From Bog-473 sp963744935 (GTDB taxonomy: Bacteria > Actinomycetota > Acidimicrobiia > Acidimicrobiales > RAAP-2), in the NCBI GenBank assembly GCA_963744935.1, contig CAVUVM010000011.1, positions 124,001 to 188,000 of the forward strand: DNA of 64,000 nucleotides. The letters are read 5' to 3'. Numbering within the stretch: position 1 is the stretch's first letter; each line of letters begins with the position of its first letter. The notes beneath the pieces are model-generated. The model was not told where the DNA came from, ran no database searches, and worked only from the letters and a program-made list of their open reading frames with translations. This document shows, one piece after another, positions 1 to 11,984 of the stretch. Both the position numbers and the translations under genes were made by a program.

Positions 1-129
1 ACAGTACCAAAACTCAACATCAAGCTGTAGTAAAGGTCCACGGGGTCTTTCCGTCCTGATGCAGCTAACGAGCATCTTTACTCGTACTTCAATTTCGCCG
101 GGTCTGTGGTTGAGACAGTAGGAAAGTCG

Positions 130-955
<826 letters not shown>

Positions 956-975
956 ACCTTAGGACCGTTATAGTT
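956..975 (-). other. 20-nt micro-exon of the 23S rRNA between the two introns
   Basis: Read on the minus strand, these bases match helix 69 and its 3' flank exactly (AACTATAACGGTCCTAAGGT, E. coli 1912-1931). Introns lie directly on both sides. The segment includes the conserved pseudouridine positions 1915 and 1917 and the core of the I-CeuI site. It must be joined twice for a functional rRNA. Confidence 0.93.
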
Positions 976-1362
976 CACTGATTCCCCATGTCGCCATGAG
1001 GTGTGGACCATATCTTCATCCCTCTCTTCAAAGAGGGAGCTCTGCATATGGCCTCTGAGGATTCCGAGTCCACTTCCTGACTAGACGAGAATGCTCTCTC
1101 GACGGATGGGGACGTTGAAGCTTCCCTCGCCATCGACGAATCCAGCCACCCAGTTGCCCAGGTCACTTGGGATCCGATCCAGCCAGTTAGAGGAACAGGG
1201 TCTTTCCTGCTGATTGTCCGCACCGGACGGATTATCACTGCCCATGCCACCACCAAAACAACTGGTTGTGACACAGGCGAGTACCGCCGGATGCTCGGAG
1301 TTTCCAGCATTTAGCAGAGTTTGTTTCAAGGGATTACTCCCCTGAAGCCGCAACTTGTGCTT
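976..1362 (-). mobile_element. Group I intron 1 of the 23S rRNA (insertion after U1911)
   Basis: This 387-nt insert follows exon GGCCGT. The exon pairs fully with GCGGCT about 10 nt into the intron, ending in the conserved U.G pair (P1). AGUU just before that guide pairs with AACU of the next exon (P10), and the last intron base is G, so both splice sites are well supported. The core has the P-type GCTGGAAACTCC, the Q-type AATCAGCAGG (1206-1215) and the S-type AAGATATGGTCC (1005-1016), with P8 as CCCTCTTTGAAGAGAGGG. Several blocks are nearly identical to intron 2, so the two are paralogous. Only a stump of the endonuclease frame remains. Confidence 0.9.
1081..1245 (-). pseudogene. Vestigial LAGLIDADG endonuclease frame in 23S intron 1
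   Basis: A 54-codon frame starts like the intact endonuclease of intron 2 (MGSDNPSGADNQQER against MSSENPFGADNQQER). It carries an extra stretch of about a dozen residues, reaches the motif WVAGFVDGEGSF and stops soon after. The DNA-binding body of about 130 residues is missing. It lies at the same place relative to the Q element as in intron 2, so it is best read as the remains of a once complete gene. It is too short to be an active nuclease. Confidence 0.8.
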
Positions 1363-2227
1363 ACGGCCGCCGTTTACCGGGGCTTAGGTTCAGAGCTTCG
1401 CCCGAAGGCTAACCCTTCCCCGTAACCTTCCGGCACCGGGCAGGCGTCAGAGCGTATACATCGTCTTACGACTTCGCACGCTCCTGTGTTTTTAGTAAAC
1501 AGTCGCTTTCCCCAATTCTCTGCGGCCTCCTTGGGCATCAGGACGCGAAGTCCATCACCCTATCGAGGCCCTCCTTCTCCCGAAGTTACGGAGGAATTTT
1601 GCCGAGTTCCTTAACCACAGTTCTCCCGATCGCCTTGGTATTCTCTACCCGCCCACCTGTGTTGGTTTGGGGTACGGGTACCGTGTCAGCTCGCTAGAAG
1701 TTTTTCTAGGCAGCATAGAATCAGTGACTTCGCCTGGAACGGCTCGGCATCGCGTCTCAGGATTAATGGGATCCGGATTTACCTAGATCCCTCCCTACAC
1801 GCTTACCCCAGGACAACCAACGCCTGGGCTCACCTATCTTCCTGCGTCGCTCCTTTGCTATCCGCCCCAGGGTTGGTCGGCTCGACCCGAAGGTCATCCC
1901 CTTAGTACCCCTGGCTTGGAATGGGCGCGGACACGGTAGTACTGGAATATCAACCAGTTGTGCATCGACTACGCCTCTCGGCCTCGCCTTAGCTCCCGAC
2001 TTACCCTGGGAGGATTAGCCTTCCCCAGGAACCCTTGGGCTTACGGCGGAGGAGTTTCTCACTCCTCTCTCGCTACTCATACCAGCATTCGCACTCGACC
2101 ACGCTCCACGACGGTTCACACCACCGCTTCTCAGCGAGATCGACGCTCCCCTACCACTCCCGTCTAATGACGGAAATCCGCGGCTTCGGCTCTTGACTTG
2201 AGCCCCGTTACATTATCCGCGCAGGAC

Positions 2228-2258
<31 letters not shown>

Positions 2259-2684
2259 TAAGGGTGGCTGCTTCTGAGCCAACCTCCTGGCTGTCTTTGC
2301 GTTCCCACATCGTTTTCCACTTAGTCAAGAATTTGGGGCCTTAGCCGGCGATCTGGGCTGTTTCCCTTTCGACCAACGAAGCTCATCCCTCGTGGTCTCA
2401 CTGCCGGGTTCTAGAGCATCGGCATTCGGAGTTTAGTTGGGGTCAGTAAGCTTGTAGGCCCCCTAGCCCATCCAGTGCTCTACCTCCGATGCTGAACACC
2501 CGACGCTGCACCTAAATGCATTTCGGGGAGAACCAGCTATCACCGAGTTTGATTGGCCTTTCACCCCTTGCCACAGGTCATCCCCCCAGTTTTCAACCTA
2601 GGTGGGTTCGGCCCTCCACGAAGTCTTACCTTCGCTTCAGCCTGCCCATGGCAAGCTCACTCGGCTTCGGGTCTACAGCATGCG

Positions 2685-2721
<37 letters not shown>

Positions 2722-2907
2722 ACCCATCACTGGTTAACCTCGCCACACACCGTAACTCGCTGGCTCATTCTTCAAAAGGCACGCCATCACGGCTGACATC
2801 CACCTAGTGTCACCGATCTCACCCGAAGGGATCACGGCAACGGTGGAGCAACGACGCTTTGACTGTTTGTAAGCCAACGGTTTCAGGTACTATTTCACTC
2901 CCCTCCC

Positions 2908-2943
<36 letters not shown>

Positions 2944-3214
2944 GCTATCGGTCGCCTAAGAGTACTTAGCCTTACGAGATGGTCCTCGCAGATTCACGCC
3001 GGCTTTCCCGGATCCGGCGCTACTCGGGTGTTCAAGCGGAGTCCAATGCTTTTCGTGTACGGGACCATTACCCTCTCTGGTTCAGCTTTCCTGACTGATT
3101 CCACTACACATCGGATTTGTAACTCCGTGACAGGTCTGGTGCCCCGTCTCTTGAATCCCACAACCCCATACCGGCAACGCCACCAGGCTTTAACACCGGC
3201 ACGGTTTAGGCTCT

Positions 3215-3245
<31 letters not shown>

Positions 3246-3479
3246 ACTGTTGTTTTCCTCTCCTCGGGTTACTTAGATGTTTCAATTCACCCGGTTCCCT
3301 CGCCCTGCCCTATACATTCAGGCAGGAGTAACACCTCATGACAGGTGCTGGGTTGCCCCATTCGGATATCCACGGATCGACGCTTGGTAGACAGCTTCCC
3401 GTGGCTTTTCGCAGTCGCCCACGTCCTTCTTCGGCTTTAGGCGCCAAGGCATCCGCCGTTGGCTCTTTGTAGCTTGGAG

Positions 3480-5437
<1,958 letters not shown>

Positions 5438-5784
5438 ACTCACGACCGGCCGAACATCCCAAAAGAGAACTCGAACAGCCAAGAATCAGAGAGTCATCAT
5501 AGTTTGACTCGAACTATTGATAACCGCAGGCCTTTTCGCCCAGAGGGTTCTGAGGCCTGCTTGTACTGCGTTATTGACGTACAACCCATCCGTATGAGTC
5601 CGGATGAATTGCCCGCACTGGCTTTTGGCTCTCACTATTCCGTTTTCAAGGAGCGACCGGGCACACACCTATCCTGCCGGTGTTGGTGCCGGGTTGCCCG
5701 AAGGACGGTTCCGGACAAACAACGTCCGCCGGAAGGTTTCCTTCGGCTGTCGGAGGGCCAGGGGGCCTTTCCGACGGGTAGGAA
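5438..5784 (-). other. rRNA operon leader
   Basis: This untranslated leader between promoter and 16S has several hairpins: GCAGGCCT/AGGCCTGC near 5530-5560, CCGAAGG/CCTTCCGG near 5740, and a GC-rich stem near 5750-5775. It also carries the 5' processing arm at 5627-5658. No credible coding frame was seen; short frames here lack ribosome sites and conserved features. Confidence 0.75.
5627..5658 (-). repeat. 5' arm of the pre-16S processing stem
   Basis: The leader RNA here (core AAAACGGAATAGTGAGAG) is complementary to the spacer arm at 3715-3747 over about 28 pairs, one of them G.U. It lies about 190 nt upstream of the mature 16S 5' end. Confidence 0.85.
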
Positions 5785-5812
5785 ACCCTATCAGACGCGC
5801 GTCGGCCGTCAA
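5785..5812 (-). promoter_or_regulatory. Probable rRNA operon promoter
   Basis: On the minus strand TTGACG (-35) is followed after 16 bp by TAGGGT (-10), a common actinobacterial vegetative pair. It points into the rRNA leader, with transcription expected to start near 5778. This is the best match in the region; others may exist. Confidence 0.7.
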
Positions 5813-5954
5813 CGCGTTTGAGCGGGACAGATCCTCCCGGGGGACACCCGGGACCTGCCGCCTCGTATCAAGCCTAGCGGGTGACCCGGCCCCGCCGCGG
5901 ATGCCCTCCCCGCCGGAGGGCCCGGACAGCAGACTCGGCTCCGAAGCACCGTTC

Positions 5955-5994
5955 GGTGACATGCGGTGAGCCGTCCAGCTCACCGCATGTCACC
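5955..5994. terminator. Perfect 17-bp inverted repeat, probable terminator
   Basis: GGTGACATGCGGTGAGC is followed by a 6-nt loop and its exact complement. Outer GCACCG/CGGTGC arms extend the stem with a small bulge. It lies between mpg, which ends upstream on the minus strand, and the rRNA promoter. There is no T-tract, but actinobacterial terminators often lack one. It could instead be a protein-binding palindrome. Nothing else was recognised between it and mpg (5995-6183). Confidence 0.5.
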
Positions 5995-6183
5995 CGGTGC
6001 CCGAAGCTCAACTGGCTTTCCGCCCCCCGTCGCCAAACGGACCGCCTACGAGAGCGTTCGCCGCCAGTGGATTTCCTCGATCTACCGCCGCCCCCCCCTG
6101 ACCCGGTGCTGCAGCTTGACCTCCCGCGGTTGCAACGACATGACATGGGGATGACAAAAGGCGCAGCTTCTTATCGGCCCAGC

Positions 6184-6792
6184 TCAGGACCATGGTCTCG
6201 AGACGTGCGGGTCTCCGGACACCCAGAAGCGCCACCGCTTGTCCGTTGCCTCCTTGATGCCGATCCGCCTCCCCCGGCCGGGACGTCGGGGCGGCGGCGT
6301 CCCGTCGTCCACCAACCGGACCGCTCCCGGACCGGCCTCCGGCCCGCCGGGAGCCAAGAGGTCGGTCCCGTTCTCGGTCCCGGTGATCCCCAAGGCTTGG
6401 CACAGCTTGGCGGGCCCGTTGCACAGCTCCGCCTCACGACGCGCGGCCGGGCGGGCGGCGCGCATGGCCTCGATCCCCGCGGTCGGCGCCAGCGCGCGGA
6501 GCAACACCGCGGCCGCTTCGCCGTCGCGCTCGCACACCACGTTGGCGCACCAGTGCATGCCGTAGGTGAAGTAGACGTAGAGGTATCCAGGCGGCCCGAA
6601 CATGACCGCGGTACGCGGAGTCAGGCCACGGTAGGCATGGGAGGCGGCGTCTTTGGCCCCGTGGTACGCCTCGACCTCGACGATCCGGCCGGCCCGCTCA
6701 CCGCGCACCAAGAGCTTGTTGAGCAGCCACGGCGCTACGGCGAGGGGACCACGCTCCAAGTCCGACCGCTCCACCGGGCCACCCTGTCGCAC
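6184..6792 (-). CDS. mpg: 3-methyladenine DNA glycosylase (AAG/Mpg family)
   Basis: This 202-residue protein matches the Pur_DNA_glyco family, which removes alkylated purines such as 3-methyladenine and hypoxanthine to start base excision repair. The hallmark is in the first third: VEAYHGAKDAASHAYRG, then TPRTAVMFGPPG and YVYFTYGMHWCANVV. The glutamate of VEAYHG is the expected catalytic residue. Length is normal for bacterial members. The start is a GTG without a clear ribosome site; other starts are possible. It follows the acyltransferase gene on the same strand after a 67-bp gap and is followed by the strong inverted repeat at 5955. Confidence 0.93.
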   Translation of the reverse strand: MRQGGPVERSDLERGPLAVAPWLLNKLLVRGERAGRIVEVEAYHGAKDAASHAYRGLTPRTAVMFGPPGYLYVYFTYGMHWCANVVCERDGEAAAVLLRALAPTAGIEAMRAARPAARREAELCNGPAKLCQALGITGTENGTDLLAPGGPEAGPGAVRLVDDGTPPPRRPGRGRRIGIKEATDKRWRFWVSGDPHVSRPWS

Positions 6793-6859
6793 CGTGAGCG
6801 CGCGACGCCACCCGGCCCAGTCGGCTCAGCCAGGCGGTGGGTGCGTCGGCCCCGGCGCG

Positions 6860-8392
6860 TCAGTCGGTGTCGCCCGGCGCCGGCGTCGTCGACGTTGAGG
6901 ACGACGCCGGCGTGGACGTCGACTGAGCGCGGCGGTGCCCTCCAGCCTGGGGGGTACGACGGTGGCGCACCGCCGCGCTGAGGGGGGGTCCTGCCCCGCT
7001 GACCATCTTGCTCAGGAGGAGGAGCTCCTCCTCCATCCTCCGGGCCAGCCCGGCCAAGTCCGACGAGGCCTTGGCGGAGGCGTTGATGCCGACGAAGAGC
7101 GAGTCGAGATAGCTCTGCACGGTGATGTTGATCGGCGCCACACCATCCATCACCGGTCCGAGGGGATAGACCGCGCGCAGCTCCATCCCGGCGAAGTAGA
7201 GCGGGAAGTTCGGGCCGGGCACGTTGGAGATCATCAAGTTGCCGGCTCGCACCTTGCGCAGGATCCCCGAACGCACGCCGAGCTGGATCATCGGCTTGGC
7301 CACCGCAGGCGGGATCGCCTCGGCCACCCTGGTGGCCATGGGGCCGTACCCCACCGCTCGCTCTTGGCCCTTGCACGACGCGGAGGCTTCGGTGACCGTG
7401 CGCAGGCGCTCGAGCGGCGTCTTGCGGTCGTTGGCCAGCGTGACGAACATCGCCGACAGCTGGTTACCCCCCGCATCATCGGCCTCGTCGGGCCTCACCG
7501 ACACCGGTACCACGGCGACCAGCGGGCTGTCGGGATCCTGGCCCTGAGCAGCCAGGTGGTCCCGCAACGCACCGGAGCACACGGCCAGCACGACGTCGTT
7601 GACGGTGGTTCCGAAGCGGTCCTTCAGGCGCCGTACCTCGTTCAGGTCCAGGACGGCGAAGCGGACCTCACGCCGGGCCCCGACGGGCGACTCGAACACC
7701 GCCGGTGCGCCGAGCGGGATCGACACGGGCCCGGTGGTGTCGTCGAGCGCGCAGCGTGCGATTCGCACCGCCGTACGACCCACCTCGCGGGCGGCGCGCA
7801 GTGTCCGCACCGGGCCGCGGAAGACGCTCGGGAGCGCGTCGGCCATCAACGCGCGCTGGGACGGCAGGCCGGCCGGCAGCCAGGGCGGGCACGGGTTCGT
7901 GACCGCGCTCCCCTCTGCGGTGAGGTCGAGCAGCTGGGCCAGCAGCTGTGCCCCGGCGACCCCGTCGATGACCGAGTGGTGGACCTTGGCGATGAGACCG
8001 ACCATGCCACCGGCCAGCCCCTCGACGATGTGCATCTCCCAGGGCGGCTGCTCGGGCAGGAGTGAGCGGCCCATCACGGCGGCGACCATCTGGCTGAACT
8101 CCTCGAGACCGCCCGGCGCCGGCGCCGCGACGCGGTGCAAGTGGTTGCTCAAGTCGAAATCGGGGTCGTCGACCCAACGGGGGTTATCGAGGCCGAGCGG
8201 GACGGGCATCAGGCGCCGGCGGAAGGGCGTGAGCGTCGGCATCCGGGACTCGAGCACACCGACAACATGTTCGAAGCTGTAGCCGCCGTCGGCGGTCGCC
8301 GGGTCAAACACGCAGGCATACGCGATCTCCATCGGCGTATGCCTGGTGTCGGAGTACACGAACATCGGGTCGATGCCGCTCATTCGCTCCAT
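6860..8392 (-). CDS. WS/DGAT-type O-acyltransferase
   Basis: This 510-residue protein resembles the wax ester synthase / diacylglycerol acyltransferase family common in actinobacteria, which joins acyl-CoA to alcohols or diacylglycerol to make storage lipids. The acyltransferase motif HHSVIDG is at residues 138-144, following LIAKV as in the family. The C-terminal part holds NVPGP, typical of the second domain. The ATG at 8392 is preferred over a GTG at 8398 because GGAGAGG lies 5 nt upstream of it. The last 50 residues are rich in Arg, Ser and Thr and look disordered. The gene stands alone; its natural substrate cannot be read from sequence. Confidence 0.9.
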   Translation of the reverse strand: MERMSGIDPMFVYSDTRHTPMEIAYACVFDPATADGGYSFEHVVGVLESRMPTLTPFRRRLMPVPLGLDNPRWVDDPDFDLSNHLHRVAAPAPGGLEEFSQMVAAVMGRSLLPEQPPWEMHIVEGLAGGMVGLIAKVHHSVIDGVAGAQLLAQLLDLTAEGSAVTNPCPPWLPAGLPSQRALMADALPSVFRGPVRTLRAAREVGRTAVRIARCALDDTTGPVSIPLGAPAVFESPVGARREVRFAVLDLNEVRRLKDRFGTTVNDVVLAVCSGALRDHLAAQGQDPDSPLVAVVPVSVRPDEADDAGGNQLSAMFVTLANDRKTPLERLRTVTEASASCKGQERAVGYGPMATRVAEAIPPAVAKPMIQLGVRSGILRKVRAGNLMISNVPGPNFPLYFAGMELRAVYPLGPVMDGVAPINITVQSYLDSLFVGINASAKASSDLAGLARRMEEELLLLSKMVSGAGPPLSAAVRHRRTPQAGGHRRAQSTSTPASSSTSTTPAPGDTD

Positions 8393-8398
8393 GTGCAC

Positions 8399-8708
8399 CT
8401 CTCCACGTCATGAGGGTTTCTGGTGGAACCGGCTACGTGCACCCGCGGACAGCTCGTCCCGCCACCCTCCCCTCACACCCTCTCGGAGGCGGTGTACAGC
8501 TCACTCGTTCAAACGGGGGCACGTCGTCGATTGTGCTTCTCGTACAGCCTGCGCGCGGACTTGATGCCAAGACAACCGTTTTGCGCAGATCTTTTTCAAG
8601 CGTTCACCTGGGCGTTACCCGACACAGAGGTTCCGCCACACAGCAGGCCGGACGGTCACGATTCTCCCACGTGAGCCGTCATGGTTCGGACACCGCCATT
8701 TGGGCTGC
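8399..8708. other. Intergenic region between the acyltransferase gene and argH
   Basis: These 310 bp should hold the acyltransferase promoter and the end of the arginine operon. Apart from the ribosome site of the acyltransferase (GGAGAGG, about 8398-8404) no convincing terminator, promoter or gene was recognised. Confidence 0.5.
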
Positions 8709-10106
8709 TCAGGTGCTGGCGGGACGCCACTGGGCCAGCCGCGTCCGGTCTACCTCGCGCCGCCGGGCGAAGCGCTCCTTCTGCTCGGCGACGGGCCCCG
8801 GACCGGCCCCTCCCGGGGTCCGCCGGCGTGTCACCGCCACACCCGGCTCGAGGAGCTCCGTCGCGGCATCGCCCAATTCAGGGTGCGCGGCGACCAGCTC
8901 GACGAGGGGCACATGGCGCTCGAGCGACTCGCGAACCAAGCCTCCGACCAACGCGTGGGCCTGGCGGAAGGGCATGCCCTGCTCGACCAGCATCTCGGCC
9001 AGGTCGATGGCCGAGGCCGCCGGGCCGTCGGCCGCCGTCTGCATGCGTTCCTCGTTCCACGTCGCCGTCTCGTAGACGCCACGCAGCGCCGTGAGCGCGC
9101 GCGAGACCTGGGTCACCGCGTCGAAGAGCGGCTCCTTGTCCTCCTGCAGGTCGCGGTTGTAGGCGAGCGGGAGACCCTTCAAGGTCACGAGCACCGAGTT
9201 GAGGTGACCGATCAGGCGGCCCGACTTGCCGCGGGCCAGTTCGGCCACATCGGGGTTCTTCTTCTGCGGGAGCATCGAGCTCCCGGTGGCGTAGGCGTCG
9301 TCGAGGGTGCAGAAGCCGAATTCCTCGGTCGACCACAACACGATCTCCTCGCCCATGCGCGAGAGGTGCACCCCGAGGAGCGCGAGGTCGAAGAGCGACT
9401 CGGCCACGAAGTCACGATCGGACACGGCGTCGAGCGAGTTCTCGAAACGCCCGTGGAAGCCGAGCTCCGCCGCGACGTAGTCGGGGTCGAGCGGCAACGA
9501 CGAGCCGGCCAGGGCGCCCGCACCCAGCGGTGACGTGTTGAGGCGGTCCACCGTGGTGAGGAGCCGGTCCACGTCGCGCGCCAGTGCCCACCCGTGCGCC
9601 AGCAGGTGGTGCGCCAACAACACGGGCTGGGCCCGCTGCATGTGGGTGTAGCCGGGCAGGTAGACGTCGGCCGCGTCGGCGGCCCGCTGCGCCAGCGTGT
9701 CCTGGAGGGCCATGATCTCGCCCGCCACGCCGATGAGGGTGCGCCGGCACCACAGGCGCAGCGCGGTCGCCACCTGGTCGTTGCGGCTCCGCCCGGTGTG
9801 CAGCTTGGCGCCGACGTCGCCGATGAGCTCGGTCACGCGCCGCTCGATCGCGGTGTGGATGTCCTCGTCGCCCGGCGCGAAGGCGAACACGCCGGTGGCG
9901 AACTCCTCCTCCACCATGTCGAGCGCCTCGATGAGTGCCGTGACCTCGGAGTCGGAGAGAATGCCGACCTTGCCGAGCCCCTTCACGTCCGCGCGCGAGC
10001 CCGCCAGGTCGTCGGTGGCCAAGACGCGGTCGAAGGAGAGGCTTACGGTGAACGCAGCCACCTCGTCGGCCATCCCCGACGCGATGCGGCCCTCCCACAG
10101 CGTCAT
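8709..10106 (-). CDS. argH: Argininosuccinate lyase
   Basis: ArgH splits argininosuccinate into arginine and fumarate, the last step of arginine synthesis. The 465-residue protein has the superfamily signature GSSMLPQKKNPD near residue 280 and the N-terminal TLWEGR and GRSRNDQVAT segments of the active site. The start at 10106 is set by an ATGA overlap with the argG stop; an in-frame start further upstream would lie inside argG. The residues after about 440 are shifted in composition (Arg- and Pro-rich), a possible natural tail. It is the last gene of argCJBDFRGH. Confidence 0.96.
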   Translation of the reverse strand: MTLWEGRIASGMADEVAAFTVSLSFDRVLATDDLAGSRADVKGLGKVGILSDSEVTALIEALDMVEEEFATGVFAFAPGDEDIHTAIERRVTELIGDVGAKLHTGRSRNDQVATALRLWCRRTLIGVAGEIMALQDTLAQRAADAADVYLPGYTHMQRAQPVLLAHHLLAHGWALARDVDRLLTTVDRLNTSPLGAGALAGSSLPLDPDYVAAELGFHGRFENSLDAVSDRDFVAESLFDLALLGVHLSRMGEEIVLWSTEEFGFCTLDDAYATGSSMLPQKKNPDVAELARGKSGRLIGHLNSVLVTLKGLPLAYNRDLQEDKEPLFDAVTQVSRALTALRGVYETATWNEERMQTAADGPAASAIDLAEMLVEQGMPFRQAHALVGGLVRESLERHVPLVELVAAHPELGDAATELLEPGVAVTRRRTPGGAGPGPVAEQKERFARRREVDRTRLAQWRPAST

Positions 10107-11389
10107 GTCCCGCCCCTTCCTGGTCCCCGTGGCGCCGACTGCCCCTCGGCCGCCTCGGCCAGTGCGGCCGCCTCGGCCTCCTCGGCGCCCGGACCCTGCC
10201 TGGCTGACCACGTTGCCACACCAAGACCCCACAGCCGAACAAATCCCTCGGCGTCGCCGTGCCGGAAGGTGTCGGAGGCGTCGTAGGTGGCCAGGCCGTG
10301 GTCGTAGAGCGCGACGGGGCTGCGTCGCCCGACCACCGTGCAGGTGCCGGGCGCGGCGAAGCGCAGTCGCACCTCACCGGTGACGTGGCGCTGGCTCTCG
10401 GTGACGAAGGCCTGGAGTGCCGTGCGCAGGGGCGAGTACCACAGCCCGTCGTAGACCAGCTCGGACCAGCGCGGCTCGAGTCGGGCCTTCTCGTGCTGCA
10501 GGTCGCGCTCGAGGGTCAGGTCCTCGAGGTCCGCATGCGCCACGATGAGAGCCAGCGCGGCCGGGCACTCGTAGACCTCGCGGCTCTTGATCCCCACGCG
10601 GCGGTTCTCGACCATGTCGAGCCGTCCGAAGCCACGGGCGCCGGCAATGGCGCCCAGCTGCGTGATGAGCCCGTAGGGGCTGTGCGCGACGCCGTCCAAC
10701 GAGACCGGCACGCCCGCCTCGAAGCCGACGACCACCTCGACGGGATCGGTCTCGGTGACCCGCGTGAGCGTGTACACGTCGTCGGGCGCCGGCGCCCAGG
10801 GATCCTCGATCGCACCGCACTCGATCGCCTTGCCCCACAGGTTGTCGTCGATCGAGTAGAGCTTCTCCTTGGTGACGGTGATGGGGATCTCCCACTTGGC
10901 CGCCAGCTCGACGCAGTCCTCGCGCGTGAGGCCCCAGACGCGGGCAGGCGCGAGGATCCGGAGGTCGGGCGCCAGCGCACGAACGCCCACCTCGAAGCGC
11001 ACCTGATCGTTGCCCTTGCCCGTGCAGCCGTGCGCGACCGCGGTCGCCTTGTGCCGGCGCGCCTCAGCCACGAGGTGCCTCACGATCACCGGGCGCGACA
11101 ACGCCGAGACAAGCGGGTACTTGCCTTCGTAGCGGGCGTTCGCCTGCAACGCAGGCATGCAGAAGTCTTCGGCCATCTCGTAGCGGGCGTCGATCACGAC
11201 CGCCTCGACGGCACCGGCGGCGATGGCTCTGTGGCGGATGGCGTCCCAGTCCTCGCCGCCACGCTCGTTGGCCTGGCCCACGTTGACAGCCACCGCCACG
11301 ACCTCGACGCCCTCGTGCTCGATGAGCCAGCGCACGGCCACCGACGTATCGAGGCCGCCGCTGTACGCCAGGACCACCCGATCAGCCAT
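10103..11389 (-). CDS. argG: Argininosuccinate synthase
   Basis: ArgG joins citrulline and aspartate using ATP. The 428-residue protein opens with the ATP-pyrophosphatase P-loop AYSGGLDTS, and GCTGKGNDQVRFE near residue 120 is the substrate-binding segment of the family. The length fits, with about 30 extra Ala/Glu/Gly-rich residues at the C-terminus. The start overlaps the argR stop by 8 bp (ATGGCTGA) and the end overlaps argH by 4 bp, so translation is probably coupled along the operon. Confidence 0.97.
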   Translation of the reverse strand: MADRVVLAYSGGLDTSVAVRWLIEHEGVEVVAVAVNVGQANERGGEDWDAIRHRAIAAGAVEAVVIDARYEMAEDFCMPALQANARYEGKYPLVSALSRPVIVRHLVAEARRHKATAVAHGCTGKGNDQVRFEVGVRALAPDLRILAPARVWGLTREDCVELAAKWEIPITVTKEKLYSIDDNLWGKAIECGAIEDPWAPAPDDVYTLTRVTETDPVEVVVGFEAGVPVSLDGVAHSPYGLITQLGAIAGARGFGRLDMVENRRVGIKSREVYECPAALALIVAHADLEDLTLERDLQHEKARLEPRWSELVYDGLWYSPLRTALQAFVTESQRHVTGEVRLRFAAPGTCTVVGRRSPVALYDHGLATYDASDTFRHGDAEGFVRLWGLGVATWSARQGPGAEEAEAAALAEAAEGQSAPRGPGRGGT

Positions 11390-11984
11390 GTTCAGTCATT
11401 GTCCTTCCCGTTCTGCTTCCCGTTGTGTTCTTCCCGTTCGATGCCGCCGACGGCGCCGACGGCGCGGACGGCGCGGACGACGCGGACGGCGCGGACGGCG
11501 CGGACGGCGCGGTGATGCCCGCGACGTCGCGCAGACGCGCCGCCATGGCGGCACCACCCAGCTGCTCGTCGACCACCACCAGCACCGTGTCGTCGCCCGC
11601 CACGGTGCCCACGACGTCCTCCAGCCCGCTGCGGTCCAGCGCCGACCCGACGACGTGCGCCGAGCCGGGCGGCGTGCGGAGCACCACCAGGTTCCCCGAG
11701 TGCGCGACCTCGACGACCCACTCCCCCAGCACGCGACGCAAGTGGTCTTCGGGCGCAATCTGGTGCACCGGCAACTCGGGCAGCGCGTAGGCCGTCTCAC
11801 CGCCGGGCAGGCGGACCTTGACCGCGCCGAGATCCTCGAGGTCGCGCGACACGGTCGTCTGGGTGGCCTCGACCCCCTCCTCACCCAACAGCGTCACCAG
11901 CTGGGCCTGGCTGGTCACGGCCTGACTCTCGAGCAGCTTGGTGATGCGATGCTGGCGTTGGTTCTTCGAGGCGCCGGCGCTCAT
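11382..11984 (-). CDS. argR: Arginine repressor with a repeat-encoded C-terminal tail
   Basis: ArgR binds ARG boxes when arginine is plentiful and shuts down the operon. The protein has the N-terminal winged helix (RQHRITKLLE, then QTTVSRDLEDLG) and the C-terminal hexamerisation and arginine-binding domain with GTVAGDDTVLVV. The ATG at 11984 overlaps the argF stop as ATGA. The usual family end is near DVAGI; here about 40 more residues follow, made of Ala-Pro-Ser units encoded by a 9-bp tandem repeat (11449-11511) and then a Thr/Gly-rich end. The tail has no known function and could vary in length between strains. The gene sits inside the operon it should control. Confidence 0.95.
   Translation of the reverse strand: MSAGASKNQRQHRITKLLESQAVTSQAQLVTLLGEEGVEATQTTVSRDLEDLGAVKVRLPGGETAYALPELPVHQIAPEDHLRRVLGEWVVEVAHSGNLVVLRTPPGSAHVVGSALDRSGLEDVVGTVAGDDTVLVVVDEQLGGAAMAARLRDVAGITAPSAPSAPSASSAPSAPSAPSAASNGKNTTGSRTGRTMTEHG
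11449..11511 (+). repeat. 9-bp tandem repeat in the argR 3' end
   Basis: Seven head-to-tail copies of GACGGCGCG occur, two of them with one base changed (the first copy ends in C, the fourth has GAC for GGC). Read on the minus strand in the argR frame they encode Ala-Pro-Ser units. The unit is a multiple of three, so copy-number changes would keep the frame. Confidence 0.9.

Noticed and set aside
5881..6981. A 366-codon plus-strand frame across the mpg region
   Set aside because: Its composition is Arg/Pro-rich, and it runs antisense to mpg, which has clear family motifs.
9412..10377. A 321-codon minus-strand frame overlapping argH and argG
   Set aside because: It is an off-frame Arg/His/Gly-rich shadow of two well-supported genes.
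11449..11511. CRISPR-like short repeats
   Set aside because: The 9-bp units are head to tail without spacers and lie inside argR; no cas genes are present.
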